From positions 3,472,001 through 3,536,000 of the forward strand of contig NZ_CP071462.1 of assembly GCF_017352155.2 (NCBI RefSeq): a DNA stretch of 64,000 bases, given 5' to 3'. The notes beneath the pieces were generated by a model that saw nothing but the letters and a program-made list of their open reading frames with translations, did not search any database and was not told where the DNA came from. Below are positions 17,721 through 28,056 of the stretch, piece after piece. This stretch comes from Haloterrigena alkaliphila (lineage in GTDB: Archaea > Halobacteriota > Halobacteria > Halobacteriales > Natrialbaceae). Within the stretch, counting starts at the first letter, position 1. The number at the start of each line of letters is the position of its first letter. Made by a program: the position numbers and the translations under genes.

Positions 17721-19055
17721 TCACAGCGCCGTGGACACTTCGTCGAGGGCGGACGCGTCGACGAAGAGCACGACGTGGTCGCCGGGCCGAGGGACCGTCG
17801 TCCCGCGGGGCGTCACGAGGTCGCCGCCGCGGGAGATCGCACCGATGACGACGCAGTCGGGCAGATCGGCCATCGAGTCGGCGATCTCGCGGCCCGTCAG
17901 GGCGCTGTCTTCGTCGAGTTCGACCTCGATGACCTCGGCGCGGTCGTGTTCCAGCATCGCGATCTTCTCCGTCTGGTTGGTCCGGGTGAAGCGGACGATC
18001 TCCTCGGCGGTCTCCTCGCGGGGATTGATCGCGACGTCGATCCCGACGGTCTCGAAGAGGTCGGTGTACTCGGTGTTCTCGATGATCGCGACCGTCCGAT
18101 CGACGCCGACCCGCTTGGCCAGCAGGGAGACCAGCAGGTTCTTCTCGTCGCTCTCGAGGGCTGCGATCACGATGTCGGCCTCGTCGACGTGTTCGCGCTT
18201 GAGGAAGTCCGTGTCCGTCGCGTCGTACTCCATGACGAACGTATCCGGGAGGTCCTCGGCGATCTCCCGCGCGCGATCGTGATCCCGTTCGATCAATCGC
18301 GGCTCGAAGCCGTGGGCCTCGAACTCGCGGGCGGCCTGATAGCCGATCTCGCTGCCGCCGACGATGACGACGTCGTCGGTGCTCGAGGTCGTATCGGGGA
18401 CCATCGCCATCGCGAACTCCTTGACGGAACTGGGGCTCCCGATGACGACGATCCGGTCGCCGGCGAGGAACTCGGTGTCACCGCGGGCGACGATCAGTTC
18501 CTGGTCCCGGAAGACGGCGGCGAAGGTCAACGAGTCGTACTGATCGGCCTCGCTGACGCGCTTGCCGACCAGGGGGCTCTCCGGGCCGATCTCGAACTCG
18601 GCCATCCTGACGAGGCCGCCGGCGAACGACTCGACGTCCTGGGCCCGCGGGAAGCCGGAGATGCGGAAGATCGTCTGGGCGACCAGCAGGTCGGTACAGA
18701 CCATGAAGTCCACGCCGAAGGCTCCCTGCGAGCCCTCCCACGTGTTCAACAGCGTGCGCCGCCGGACGCGGGCGATCGTGAACGCGTCGCTGCCGGTCTT
18801 CGCGGTGCCACAGACCACGATGTTCGTCTCGTCGCTGTCCGTACACGCGACGACCAGATCCGCCTTCTCGAGGCCGGCCTCGCGGAGCGTCTCGATCTCC
18901 GTGCCGTCGCCCTGAACCGAGAGCACGTCGTACGCGTACGTCATCTCGTCGGCGAGTTCGGGGTCGCGTTCGACGACCGCGACGTCGTGCGAATCGGCGA
19001 GGTTCGAGGCGATCATCTGCCCGACCTGTCCCGCCCCGACGATCAGTACGTACAT
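17721..19055 (-). CDS. trkA: Trk potassium uptake regulatory subunit TrkA
   Basis: A 444-residue cytosolic gating protein with two RCK units (RCK_N plus RCK_C each). The first nucleotide-binding site reads IVGAGQVGQ (residues 5-13, GxGxxG) followed by the acidic E of VVERD. The second reads VIVGGSEIGYQ (about 228-238), also near-canonical. RCK_C domains follow at about 140-220 and 365-444. It binds NAD(H), ATP/ADP or other ligands and opens TrkH in response. ATG overlaps no neighbour; the gene is divergent from mscS. Confidence 0.94.
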   Translation of the reverse strand: MYVLIVGAGQVGQMIASNLADSHDVAVVERDPELADEMTYAYDVLSVQGDGTEIETLREAGLEKADLVVACTDSDETNIVVCGTAKTGSDAFTIARVRRRTLLNTWEGSQGAFGVDFMVCTDLLVAQTIFRISGFPRAQDVESFAGGLVRMAEFEIGPESPLVGKRVSEADQYDSLTFAAVFRDQELIVARGDTEFLAGDRIVVIGSPSSVKEFAMAMVPDTTSSTDDVVIVGGSEIGYQAAREFEAHGFEPRLIERDHDRAREIAEDLPDTFVMEYDATDTDFLKREHVDEADIVIAALESDEKNLLVSLLAKRVGVDRTVAIIENTEYTDLFETVGIDVAINPREETAEEIVRFTRTNQTEKIAMLEHDRAEVIEVELDEDSALTGREIADSMADLPDCVVIGAISRGGDLVTPRGTTVPRPGDHVVLFVDASALDEVSTAL

Positions 19056-19191
19056 TGGTGAATCATTCTCCGCGAGCGCATTCTTCTCTGGGTGTTTCGG
19101 AGGCGAGGCGAAAGGCGTTACGACGAGTCGCGAGGAGTGGCCCGCGCGGTCGCGAAGGCAGGTTTTTGTATCCGGCGCGTAACCGACGGAT

Positions 19192-20151
19192 GTGAATCGT
19201 CGTCTCGGCTACGCGTTTCTGGTGGGTGCCGTCGGGCTGAGCGCGGCGGCGGGCGCCATCAGGCGGTTCGACTTCGAACCGATTCCTGGCGACGTCGTCG
19301 GCGTCCCGGCGACGGGGCTCCTCACGCAGGCGCTGCTCGTCGCGGCCGTCGGACTGGCGGTCTCCGGGAGCTACGTCGTCGTGCTCGACGTGCTTCTCAC
19401 GCGAACCGTCGACAAACGGTGGAAACACGACCTCCGGAATCTCGTCCGGTTGGTCTTCGTCGTGCTCGGAATCGTCGGCGTCCTCGGGGTGCTCACCCAG
19501 CAGTACGTGGGCGTGGTGTTCTCGCTCGGCATCGTCGGCTTCGCGATCACCTTCGCCCTGCAACAGCCCCTCTTTTCGCTGATCGGCTGGATCTACATCA
19601 TGGTGAACCGCCCCTACAGCGTCGGCGACCGCGTCGCCATCGAGGGATCGAAAGGCGACGTCGTCGAAGTGGACTTCTTCGTCACGACGCTGTGGGAGAT
19701 CAACGGCGAACTCGTCTCCTCCCACCAGCCCTCCGGACGCGTGATCACGCTGCCCAACAGCGTGGTCCTCTCCTCGCACGTCCACAACTACTCCTTCCGT
19801 GAATTTCCCCACGTCTGGAACGAGCTCTCGATCCAGGTCGCCTACGAGACCGACCTCGAGTTCGCCCGCGCGCTGATGATCGAGGAGGCCAGCGACTACC
19901 TGGGCGCGGACATGCGGCGGGCGATCGAGCAGTACCGCGAGCGACTCGCGGAGACCCCGGTCGAACTCGAGGTCCGGGATCGACCGTCGGTCAACGTCGT
20001 CCAGGAGGAGTCCTGGATCGACCTCCGCCTCCGGTATCTCGTCCACCCGCGACAGGGCCAGCGCGTCCGGAACGAGCTGTACGAACGGATCCTCGAGCGG
20101 ATGAACGACAACCCCGACCGGGTCGCGTTTCCGGTCAGTCGGAGTCGGTGA
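19192..20151 (+). CDS. MscS-family mechanosensitive channel
   Basis: A 319-residue small-conductance mechanosensitive channel homologue. Three or four membrane helices occupy residues 1-150; the pore-lining helix TM3 lies at about 105-130 (VVFSLGIVGFAITFALQQ). The beta domain follows, with NRPYSVGDRVAI and GRVITLPNSVVLSS matching the family. GTG at 19192 is the first start after an in-frame stop at 19180, and TTTTTGTA lies about 30 bp upstream as a TATA-like box, consistent with a leaderless mRNA. It releases solutes on hypo-osmotic shock and fits the neighbouring potassium genes. Confidence 0.92.
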   Translation: MNRRLGYAFLVGAVGLSAAAGAIRRFDFEPIPGDVVGVPATGLLTQALLVAAVGLAVSGSYVVVLDVLLTRTVDKRWKHDLRNLVRLVFVVLGIVGVLGVLTQQYVGVVFSLGIVGFAITFALQQPLFSLIGWIYIMVNRPYSVGDRVAIEGSKGDVVEVDFFVTTLWEINGELVSSHQPSGRVITLPNSVVLSSHVHNYSFREFPHVWNELSIQVAYETDLEFARALMIEEASDYLGADMRRAIEQYRERLAETPVELEVRDRPSVNVVQEESWIDLRLRYLVHPRQGQRVRNELYERILERMNDNPDRVAFPVSRSR

Positions 20152-20194
20152 GCCGGCAAGCACAGCGTCGGCCGTCTCTCAAGACACCGGATGA

Positions 20195-22399
20195 TTAGAG
20201 CTGGTCCACTCCATCACTGGAGTCGTCGATTTCCTGTCTGCGTTCCTCGAGTGCCGCCTCGAAGTGGGCCTTCGTAAGCACGATGTCCTCGACAGCCGTC
20301 GGCGTCTCCTCGGACTGCGACTGGACGTGTTCACGAACGGCCGTCGTCGCCGCTTCACGACACAGCGCTGCCAGATCGGCACCCACGAAGCCGTCGGTTT
20401 CGGCTGCGAGGTGATCGATATCGACGTCGTCGGCCACTGGTCGGTTCCGGGTGTGGATCTTCAGAATCTCGCGTCTGGTCTCCTCGTCCGGCTCGCCGAC
20501 CTCGATCTTGCGCTCGATCCGACCCGCACGCGTCAGGGCGTCGTCGATGAGGTCCGGCCGGTTCGTGGCCGCGATCACGATCACGTCCTCGAGTTCCTCT
20601 AACCCGTCGAGTTCGGTCAACAGCTGTGAGACGACGCGTTCGCCGACGTTCGAATCGCTACCGCCGCTCCCGCGTTTCGTCGCGATGGAGTCGATCTCGT
20701 CGAAGAAGATCACGGTCGGCGCGTTCGATCGGGCCTTCTCGAAGATCTCCCGGACGCCCTTCTCGGACTCGCCGACGTACTTGTCGAACAGTTCGGGCCC
20801 CTTGATCGAGATGAAGTTCGAATTGGCTTCGTTCGCGACGGCCTTGGCGAGCAGCGTCTTCCCGGTGCCCGGCGGCCCGTGGAGCATGATCCCCTTCGGC
20901 GACTGGAGGTCCACCTGTTTGTACGCGTCGGGATACTCCAGTGGCCACTGGATGGCTTCCTGCAGTCGGGCCTTGGTCTCCGCGAGCCCGCCGACGTCGT
21001 CCCAGGTGACGTCGGGCGTCTCGATGAAGACCTCTCGGAGCGCGCTGGGCGAAATTTCCCGGAGCGCCGTCCGCATGTCTTTCTCGGTTACCTCGAGCGA
21101 TTCGAGCGTCTCGGCGTCGATCTCGTCGCCCTCGAGATCGAGGTCCGGCCGAACGCGTCGGAGCGCGTTCATCGCCGCCTCGCGGACGAGGCTCTCGAGG
21201 TCCGCGCCGACGAAGCCGTGGGTGTTCTCGGCGTACTGCTCGAGATCGACCGACTCGGCGATCGGCATCTCGCGCGTGTGGATCTGGAGGATTTCCGTCC
21301 GACCCTCGGTGTCCGGCGCGCCGATCTCGATCTCGCGGTCGAAGCGACCGCCGCGGCGAAGCGCGTTGTCGATCGAGTCGACCCGGTTCGTCGTCCCGAT
21401 GACGGTTACCTGCCCGCGGTCCTCGAGGCCGTCCATCAGGGAGAGCAACTGTGCGACGACGCGTCGTTCGACGTCACCCTGCGTGTCGTCTCGCTTCGGG
21501 GCGATGGAGTCGATCTCGTCGATGAAGATGATCGCCGGCTCGTTCTCGCCAGCCTCCTCGAAGACCTCGCGCAGGCGCTCCTCGCTCTCGCCGTGATACT
21601 TCGACATGATCTCCGGGCCGGAGATCGTCGAGAAGTCGGCGTCGATTTCGTTGGCGACCGCTTTCGCGATCAGCGTCTTGCCGGTTCCGGGCGGTCCGTG
21701 GAGCAAAACGCCCTGCGGTGGTTCGATGCCGAGTGCCTGGAAGAGCTCGGGATGGGTCATCGGCAGCTCGATCATCTCCCGAACCTGATCCAGTTCCTCG
21801 TCGAGGCCACCGACGTCCTCGTAGGCGATTCCTGGGCCCGCTGAACTACCAGTCGCTTCGTCTCCGCGTTCGACGTCGACTTCCTCGACGGACTGCTCGA
21901 CCACGTCGATGCTCGTCGACTGCGTAACGACGACGGGACCGTCCGGCTCGGTATCGACGATCCGGATCGGAATCCGGCGACTGGATCGTCCCATCAGCGA
22001 GCCGAAGCCGAGCGCGAGCGGGACGGTCTGTCCCGCCTGAACCGCGCGGTTGGCGAGCTTCTGACGCAGATACGAAGCGAGATTCCCACTGATCTGCAGC
22101 CCGCCCGGCAGTGCGATCGATAGCTCGTTTGCCGGTGCCACGTCGGCCTGTTCGACCTGGACGAACTGATCGATTCGCGTTCCGATAGTTTTGCGCGTCT
22201 GGCCATCGATGCCGACGACACCACGGAGTCGGTCGCCCGCCCGTCCCGAACGGACACGGACGACCGCAGCTCCAGCATCGCTTCGGATGGTCACGAAGTC
22301 CCCATCGGAAACGCCGAGTTCTTTCATCGCCTCGCGATCGATCGCGGCGATACCCTTCCCTGCACTCTTTCGATCGAGCGGTTTCACAATTAGTTTCAT
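20195..22399 (-). CDS. Cdc48/VAT-type AAA+ ATPase
   Basis: A 734-residue hexameric unfoldase of the CDC48/p97 family that feeds proteins to the proteasome. The N domain (double-psi barrel plus second lobe) covers about 1-175. The D1 AAA module has Walker A GPPGTGKT at 235-242 and Walker B IIFIDEID near 290-297. D2 has Walker A at 508-515 and Walker B VIFFDEID near 563-570. Arg fingers are present in the RR-GRFDREI and RAGRIERKI segments. The C-terminal tail is acidic and does not end in HbYX. It is divergent from nop5 across 285 AT-rich bp. Confidence 0.96.
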   Translation of the reverse strand: MKLIVKPLDRKSAGKGIAAIDREAMKELGVSDGDFVTIRSDAGAAVVRVRSGRAGDRLRGVVGIDGQTRKTIGTRIDQFVQVEQADVAPANELSIALPGGLQISGNLASYLRQKLANRAVQAGQTVPLALGFGSLMGRSSRRIPIRIVDTEPDGPVVVTQSTSIDVVEQSVEEVDVERGDEATGSSAGPGIAYEDVGGLDEELDQVREMIELPMTHPELFQALGIEPPQGVLLHGPPGTGKTLIAKAVANEIDADFSTISGPEIMSKYHGESEERLREVFEEAGENEPAIIFIDEIDSIAPKRDDTQGDVERRVVAQLLSLMDGLEDRGQVTVIGTTNRVDSIDNALRRGGRFDREIEIGAPDTEGRTEILQIHTREMPIAESVDLEQYAENTHGFVGADLESLVREAAMNALRRVRPDLDLEGDEIDAETLESLEVTEKDMRTALREISPSALREVFIETPDVTWDDVGGLAETKARLQEAIQWPLEYPDAYKQVDLQSPKGIMLHGPPGTGKTLLAKAVANEANSNFISIKGPELFDKYVGESEKGVREIFEKARSNAPTVIFFDEIDSIATKRGSGGSDSNVGERVVSQLLTELDGLEELEDVIVIAATNRPDLIDDALTRAGRIERKIEVGEPDEETRREILKIHTRNRPVADDVDIDHLAAETDGFVGADLAALCREAATTAVREHVQSQSEETPTAVEDIVLTKAHFEAALEERRQEIDDSSDGVDQL

Positions 22400-22653
22400 A
22401 AAATGGTATCTCTCTGTCCAAACTGTGCCCGAACGGGAACGCTCGTCATTCCAGATTACCGAGACAAATACAGCGCTGGACGTACTATCTCTAGGTTGGC
22501 ACGGCTGAAATAGGTATGTGCTTCAAAATAACAGCCAGAAATAACGTCCAGTTGGCAATCGGCTGTGGTAATTATTTTCGGAGACAATCGCCTCGAGAGT
22601 GGCGCGCTATCAACCCGAGTTGCAGCGATCGTTCGCTCATCGTTTCGGGAACG

Positions 22654-22659
22654 CATTTA
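22654..22659 (+). promoter_or_regulatory. TATA-like box of nop5
   Basis: CATTTA lies 26-31 bp before the nop5 ATG, the expected spacing for a short-leader or leaderless archaeal transcript. Confidence 0.45.
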
Positions 22660-22684
22660 CAACCACAGGGTCTATCGAGCACCA

Positions 22685-23578
22685 ATGACTGACGAAGCCG
22701 ACACCGCAAACGCGGGCTGGTTTTCGGATCTGGAGCCGGGGGATATCGAGGGCGCCAGCAGCGCGATTATCGAGGGGGCTGTCGACCACTCCGAGGACTG
22801 GCCACAACTCGCCGTCGAAACCGGGTACGCCGATTCGGCGGGGGAGTATTACGATCAGCTTCACGAGGCGACGATGCACGCGACGCGCCGGGAAGTCGCC
22901 GAGCGCGAACAGGCCGACGACCAGCAGTTGAAACACGGTATTCGTGCCATGGACGACTGCACCCGGACGGCGAACGAGCTCGCCGAACGGCTCGCCGAGT
23001 GGGGCGGGACCGTCGATCCCGACGCCGGCACGGGCGTCGACTACGCCCGCGACCTCGCGACTCGAGACGAGACGCCCGACGCCGTCCCCGACGCGATCCG
23101 ATCGCTGGCCGAGCAGGTCGTCGTGCTGGCCGACGAGGCCGATTCGTTGCGCGAGTACGTCGAGCGCCAGACTCCGACCGTCGCACCCAACCTCTCGGCG
23201 CTGGCCGATCCGGTCCTCGCGGCGCGGCTGATCTCGCTGGCCGGCGGCCTCGAGGCGCTGGCGAAGAAACCCAGCGGCACGGTGCAGGTGCTGGGCGCCG
23301 AGGAAGCGCTGTTCGCCCATCTACGGGGCCACGCTCCGTCGCCCAAACACGGCATCATCTACACGCACGACGCGGTTCGGGGCACCCACCCCGAGAACCG
23401 CGGATCGGCGGCGCGGGCCGTCGCCGGCAAACTCGCCATCGCCGCCCGGGTCGATCACTACTCCGGCGACCCGAAGCCGGAACTCGAGGCCGAACTCGCC
23501 GAGCGCATCGAGACGATTCAGGCGCGAAACGCGGACGACGGGGATACCGCGACTGACGGGGGTGCCGACGATGAGTGA
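22685..23578 (+). CDS. Nop5 (Nop56/58 homologue), box C/D RNP core protein
   Basis: A 297-residue scaffold of archaeal C/D-box RNPs that guide 2'-O-methylation of rRNA and tRNA. The N-terminal part (about 1-90) binds fibrillarin, a coiled coil spans about 95-160, and the Nop RNA-binding domain (about 170-275) contains QVLGAEEALFAHLRG and PKHGIIYTHDAVRGT. Its ATG (MTDEADTAN) follows a TATA-like box by 26 bp. It overlaps the fibrillarin gene by 8 bp, so the two subunits are made from one mRNA. Confidence 0.94.
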   Translation: MTDEADTANAGWFSDLEPGDIEGASSAIIEGAVDHSEDWPQLAVETGYADSAGEYYDQLHEATMHATRREVAEREQADDQQLKHGIRAMDDCTRTANELAERLAEWGGTVDPDAGTGVDYARDLATRDETPDAVPDAIRSLAEQVVVLADEADSLREYVERQTPTVAPNLSALADPVLAARLISLAGGLEALAKKPSGTVQVLGAEEALFAHLRGHAPSPKHGIIYTHDAVRGTHPENRGSAARAVAGKLAIAARVDHYSGDPKPELEAELAERIETIQARNADDGDTATDGGADDE

Positions 23579-24206
23579 CGACCTCCCCGCCGGCGTCGAG
23601 CGCCGCGCGTTCGACGGCACCGAGCGCCTCGCCACCCGCGGCGAACCGGTCTACGGGGAACCGACCGAAGGGGAGTGGCGCGCGTGGAACCCGAACCGCT
23701 CGAAACTGGGGGCGATGCTCGAGTTAGGGATGGACACCGGCCTCGCAGGCGGCGAAACCGTCCTCTACCTCGGCGCGGCCAGCGGAACGACGGTGAGCCA
23801 CGTCGCGGACGTCGCCGGGCCCACCTACGCCGTCGAGTTCGCCGCGCGACCGGCGCGGGACCTGCTCGAGGCCGCCGAGTCGCGGCCGCGGCTCTTCCCG
23901 CTGCTGAAGGACGCCCGGAAGCCAGAGACCTACGCCCACGTCGTCGAGTCGGACGTCGACGTCCTCGTCCAGGACGTCGCGACGCGGGGACAGGCCCGGG
24001 TGGCCCTCGAGAATCGGCGCTTTCTGGCCGACGACGGCCGACTCCTGCTGGCGGTCAAGGCTCGGAGCGAAGACGTCACGCGCGACCCCGACGACGTCTT
24101 CGCCGACGTTCGCGAGGCCCTCGAGGACGGGTACGAGGTGCTCGAGTCGCGGCGCCTCGACGACTACCACGCGGACCACCTCGGAATCGTCGCGCGACCG
24201 CGGTGA
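23571..24206 (+). CDS. flpA: Fibrillarin-like rRNA/tRNA 2'-O-methyltransferase
   Basis: A 211-residue SAM-dependent methylase, the catalytic subunit of the C/D-box RNP. The SAM loop is YLGAASGTTVSHVAD (about 63-77), followed by YAVEFAARPARDL carrying the acidic ribose ligand. VLVQDVATRGQA and LAVKARSED hold the catalytic D and K of the K-D-K(-E) set. The start MSDDLPAG overlaps the nop5 stop. An in-frame GTG lies 9 bp upstream. With Nop5 it makes a compact two-gene operon. Confidence 0.95.
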   Translation: MSDDLPAGVERRAFDGTERLATRGEPVYGEPTEGEWRAWNPNRSKLGAMLELGMDTGLAGGETVLYLGAASGTTVSHVADVAGPTYAVEFAARPARDLLEAAESRPRLFPLLKDARKPETYAHVVESDVDVLVQDVATRGQARVALENRRFLADDGRLLLAVKARSEDVTRDPDDVFADVREALEDGYEVLESRRLDDYHADHLGIVARPR

Positions 24207-24302
24207 TCGACGCGGGGAGCGTCACTCGGTCTTTCTTTCGATCGGTCGGCGATCGATCGCTCGGGAACGCATATATGATCGTTCGTGGTAGTTCGTCGTG
24301 GT

Positions 24303-25901
24303 ATGTCTGCACATCCCACGATAGCCGACACGCTCGAGGGGACGGTCGACCGGCATCCAGACCGCGACGCGATCGTCTATCCGCGCAAGGAGCAGCGGTG
24401 GACCTACGCCGAGTTCGACGAGCGGGTGAACCGACTGGCGAACGCCCTGCGCGACCGCGGGATCGAGAAGGGAGATCGGGTCGCGACGGTCCTCTACAAC
24501 GGCTCGGAGATGGCGCTGACCGTCTACGCCTGCGCCAAGATCGGCGCCGTCTTCACCCCGCTGAACTTCCGACTCCCGGCGGGGGAGATCGAGTACATCG
24601 TCAACGACGCCGAAGCCGAGATGGTACTGTTCGAGTCCGCGACGCGGGAGGCGGTCGAAGGGGCGCGGCCGAGTCTCGAGACCGTCTCGGAGTACGTGTT
24701 CATCGACGACGACCGCGAGGACGCGGCCGTTCCGGAGTACGCACGCGGGTTCTACGACCTGCTCGAGTCGGGCACCCCCGAACGGCCGGACGTCCGCGTC
24801 GACGAGGACGACGTCTACGCCTTCATCTACACCTCTGGGACGACGGGCCGGCCGAAGGGCGTCGTCCACGAGCACCGGAACATGGTCGAGCACAACCTGT
24901 TGTGTATCGCGGAGATGAACCTCACCCGCGACGACGTCGGCCTCTCGATCCTGCCGCTGTACCACTGCGCCGAACTCCACTGTAACCTGTTCGCGCGGAT
25001 CCACCGCGGTGCGACGAACGTCATCCACCACGAGTTCGACCCGGAGCGGGCTCTCGAGGCGATCGAGGACCACGGCGTGACGATCCTCTTCGCCGCGCCG
25101 ACGGCGTGGAACGCGCTCTCGATGGCCGCCGCCGAACTGAACGCCGACGTCTCGTCGCTGCGGCTCGGCCTCTACGGCGCGGCGCCGATGCCCGAGCGCG
25201 TGCTCGAGAACTGCATGGAACAGCTCTGCGAGGACTACGTGCAGGCCTACGGGATGACCGAGATCGGCCCGGCGGGGGTCTTCCAGCCGCCCGAGGACCA
25301 GCGCTCGAAACAGGGGTCGGCCGGCCTGCCCGCGCTCAACCACCGCGTGCGCGTGGTCGAACCCGACGCCGACCCGGACGACGAGGTCGAGGCGGGCGAG
25401 ATCGGCGAGATCCTCATCTCCAGTCCCTGCGTCATGCGCGAGTACTGGAACCGACCCGAGGCGACCGCCCAGTCCCTGCGCGAGGCCGACGGAACGACGT
25501 GGTACTACACCGGCGATCTGGGCTATCGGGACGACGACGGCTACCTCTACGTGGTCGACCGGAAGGACGACATGATCGTCTCGGGCGGCGAGAACGTCTA
25601 TCCGGCCGAGGTCGAGGACGTGCTGTTCGCCCACGACGCCGTCGATGAGGCGGCCGTCGTCGGCGAACCCGACGAGGAGTGGGGCGAACGGGTCGTCGCC
25701 TACGTCGTCGCCGAAAACGTCGACGCGACCGCCCTCGACGAGTTCGTCCTCGAGAGCGACCGACTCGCCGACTTCAAGCGGCCGCGGGCGTACTACTTCG
25801 TCGACGAACTCCCCAAGAACCCCAGCGGCAAGATCCAGAAGTTCAAACTCCGCGAGGACGAGGCGGACGTCGACCCCGAGCGCGAGACCGTCGCGTCCTG
25901 A
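24303..25901 (+). CDS. AMP-forming acyl-CoA synthetase
   Basis: A 532-residue ANL-superfamily enzyme that activates a carboxylic acid to acyl-AMP and then acyl-CoA. The P-loop-like motif YTSGTTGRPKG is at 176-186. The aromatic/adenine motif QAYGMTEIGP (about 315) and the hinge region YYTGDLGYRDDDGYLYVVDRKDD (about 400-422, quoted only in part of its extent) follow, and KNPSGKIQK near 510 has the catalytic lysine. Substrate is likely a medium- or long-chain fatty acid, but cannot be fixed. The start MSAHPTIAD was chosen over an ATG 18 bp upstream. Confidence 0.92.
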   Translation: MSAHPTIADTLEGTVDRHPDRDAIVYPRKEQRWTYAEFDERVNRLANALRDRGIEKGDRVATVLYNGSEMALTVYACAKIGAVFTPLNFRLPAGEIEYIVNDAEAEMVLFESATREAVEGARPSLETVSEYVFIDDDREDAAVPEYARGFYDLLESGTPERPDVRVDEDDVYAFIYTSGTTGRPKGVVHEHRNMVEHNLLCIAEMNLTRDDVGLSILPLYHCAELHCNLFARIHRGATNVIHHEFDPERALEAIEDHGVTILFAAPTAWNALSMAAAELNADVSSLRLGLYGAAPMPERVLENCMEQLCEDYVQAYGMTEIGPAGVFQPPEDQRSKQGSAGLPALNHRVRVVEPDADPDDEVEAGEIGEILISSPCVMREYWNRPEATAQSLREADGTTWYYTGDLGYRDDDGYLYVVDRKDDMIVSGGENVYPAEVEDVLFAHDAVDEAAVVGEPDEEWGERVVAYVVAENVDATALDEFVLESDRLADFKRPRAYYFVDELPKNPSGKIQKFKLREDEADVDPERETVAS

Positions 25902-26072
25902 GCGACGCCACATCCCGATGTACGGGTGGCCGTCATCGCTCCGTCACCGCTCGGAACGACCCCGTCCATCGGCGGCGACTCGAGCGCGATCGAACTCGGT
26001 TCGAACGCCGAAGACGGAACGGTACTGCCGAGTCCGTACGGTATTTATCATCGCGGCCAGAAACGGGAGACG

Positions 26073-27161
26073 ATGGAACGCGGGTCCCGGGAATCGTTTA
26101 CGCGCATGGGCACGCTGGGGATCGAAGAGGAGTGTTTCGTGGTCGACGCCGAGGGCCGTCCGACGAGCGGTACCGACGAACTCGTCTACGAACACGACCC
26201 GCCCGAGATCCTGCAGGACCGCCTCGATCACGAACTGTTCAAGTTCGTCATCGAGACCCAGACGCCGCTGATCGAGGACCCCGCGGACGCCCGCGAGACG
26301 CTGCTCGAGATCCGGCAGGCGCTGGTCGACCACGCCGCCGCCCACGGCTACGGCATCGCCGCCGCGGGGCTCCACCCGCTGGCGAAGTGGCGCGAACTCG
26401 AGCACGCCGAGAAACCCCGCTACCGATCGCAACTCGATCGGATCCAGTACCCGCAACATCGGAACACGACCGCCGGCGTCCACGTCCACGTCGGCGTCGA
26501 CGACGCTGACAAGGCGGTCTGGATCGCCAACGAACTGCGCTGGTACGTTCCGATCATCCTCGCGCTGTCGGCCAACTCGCCGTACTGGAACGGGTTCGAC
26601 ACCGGCCTCCAGTCGGCCCGCGCGAAGATCTTCGAGGCCCTGCCCAACACCGGCATGCCGACCTACTTCGAGGACTACGAGGCCTTCGACCGGTTCGAGC
26701 GGCGGATGCTCGAGACCGACTCGATCCGCGATCGAGGCGAACTCTGGTACGACGTCCGGCCCCACACCGCCCACGGGACGGTCGAACTCCGAACGCCGGA
26801 CGGGCAGGCCGATCCCGAAATCGTCCTCGCGTTCGTCGAGTACGCCCACGCGCTCGTGGAGGCCCTCGCCGAGGAGTACGAGGACGGCGCCGACGGCTAC
26901 GGCCGGGACCACCGGCGAGAACTGCTCGACGAGAACAAGTGGCGAGCGATCCGCTACGGCCACGAGGCGAGTTTCCTCGACCGAGAGATGGAGGAGGCGA
27001 TCGACCTGGGCGAACTCGTCGACCGCGAGTGCGAGCGGCTGGGCGTCGACGGAATCAAGCGCGTCTACGAGCGCGACAGCGGTGCCCGTCGCCAGCGGCG
27101 ACTGTTGAAAGAGGCGGGCGAAACCGCCCTCTGTGACTCGCTTCGTCTCGGCACTGAGTGA
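26073..27161 (+). CDS. gshA: Glutamate-cysteine ligase
   Basis: A 362-residue ATP-grasp-like ligase of the GCS2/YbdK-related group. It joins glutamate and cysteine to gamma-glutamylcysteine, the main low-molecular-weight thiol of haloarchaea, which lack glutathione. The opening [14 protein letters not shown] has the family GIEEE motif; [13 protein letters not shown] (about 130-142) and [17 protein letters not shown] (about 230) carry metal and substrate ligands. The start ATG (MERGSRES) was chosen because the sequence before it does not align with the family. The HTH gene downstream is separated by 80 bp. Confidence 0.9.
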   Translation: MERGSRESFTRMGTLGIEEECFVVDAEGRPTSGTDELVYEHDPPEILQDRLDHELFKFVIETQTPLIEDPADARETLLEIRQALVDHAAAHGYGIAAAGLHPLAKWRELEHAEKPRYRSQLDRIQYPQHRNTTAGVHVHVGVDDADKAVWIANELRWYVPIILALSANSPYWNGFDTGLQSARAKIFEALPNTGMPTYFEDYEAFDRFERRMLETDSIRDRGELWYDVRPHTAHGTVELRTPDGQADPEIVLAFVEYAHALVEALAEEYEDGADGYGRDHRRELLDENKWRAIRYGHEASFLDREMEEAIDLGELVDRECERLGVDGIKRVYERDSGARRQRRLLKEAGETALCDSLRLGTE

Positions 27162-27241
27162 GGCTAGGGGCGCTCTACCGGCCGTTTCGGGGGGCTGCAA
27201 AGGTTTACTTCCGTGCGACCCATCGTGTGTGACGAAAGGAC

Positions 27242-27934
27242 ATGGTTCCAGACGACACTGACGAGCATCGGATCGACGACGGGCGGGGCGAGTATCGGGA
27301 CGAAACCGACACGTCCCTCGAGGAGGAGATCGAGTCCCTCGAGGACGACGAGAATAGTCGAACGGGTGCCGTCGAGGAAGTCGACGGACGGATCGTCGAC
27401 CTGCTCTCGTGGATCCTCGACACGGAGACGCGGGCGAAGATCTACGTTCACCTGCTGGCCAACCCCGGCAGTACCTCCGAAGAGGTCGCCACGGGCACCG
27501 GCCTCTATCCGAGCACGGTCCGCGAGGCGCTGGCGGAACTCCACGACGAGGAGCGCGTGACGCGGGAGAAACGCGCCAGCGAGGGTGCGGGAAACAACCC
27601 CTACGAGTACACGGCGATCCAGCCGAGCGAACTCGTCGGCGGCGTCGTGGATCAGGTCCAGCAGGAACTGAACACCATCTTCACGCTCGATCGCATCCTC
27701 GACCGGCGCGGCGAGTCCGGACCGGCCCTCGAGGGAGACTCGGAACCGGTCACGATCACCGTCGACGACACCGGTTCCGTCGGTCGCGCCCGCGCCCCCG
27801 GTCCCGACGCGGGCGAGCCGGCGGATGCGGACGAGAGCGCCATCACGTTCGACGACGGAGCGGCCGACTCGGACGGCACCGACGTCGAACCCGTCGACGA
27901 GGACGACGCCGAATCGCGCGACTCCGACCGGTAG
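27242..27934 (+). CDS. Winged-helix transcriptional regulator
   Basis: A 230-residue regulator. Residues about 55-125 form a winged helix: LLSWILDTETRAKIYVHLL, the TSEEVATGTGLYPSTVREAL helix-turn-helix, and a basic wing with TREKRASEG and NPYEYTA. An acidic, low-complexity tail of about 80 residues follows, and an acidic 50-residue leader precedes it. The fold resembles TrmB/ArsR-like haloarchaeal regulators. No metal- or ligand-binding motif is visible. Its targets are unknown; gshA upstream is a candidate by position only. Confidence 0.82.
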   Translation: MVPDDTDEHRIDDGRGEYRDETDTSLEEEIESLEDDENSRTGAVEEVDGRIVDLLSWILDTETRAKIYVHLLANPGSTSEEVATGTGLYPSTVREALAELHDEERVTREKRASEGAGNNPYEYTAIQPSELVGGVVDQVQQELNTIFTLDRILDRRGESGPALEGDSEPVTITVDDTGSVGRARAPGPDAGEPADADESAITFDDGAADSDGTDVEPVDEDDAESRDSDR

Positions 27935-28056
27935 CGCCGCCGAGTCGCCGACCACCCGTTCGCTCGATCCTCGATTTCTTCGCTCCCGTCGGGACGGCCG
28001 TCCCGACAGCCGGGTCTCGGTCCTCGAGACGCGCCGATTCTCCGTCCTCGAGACCC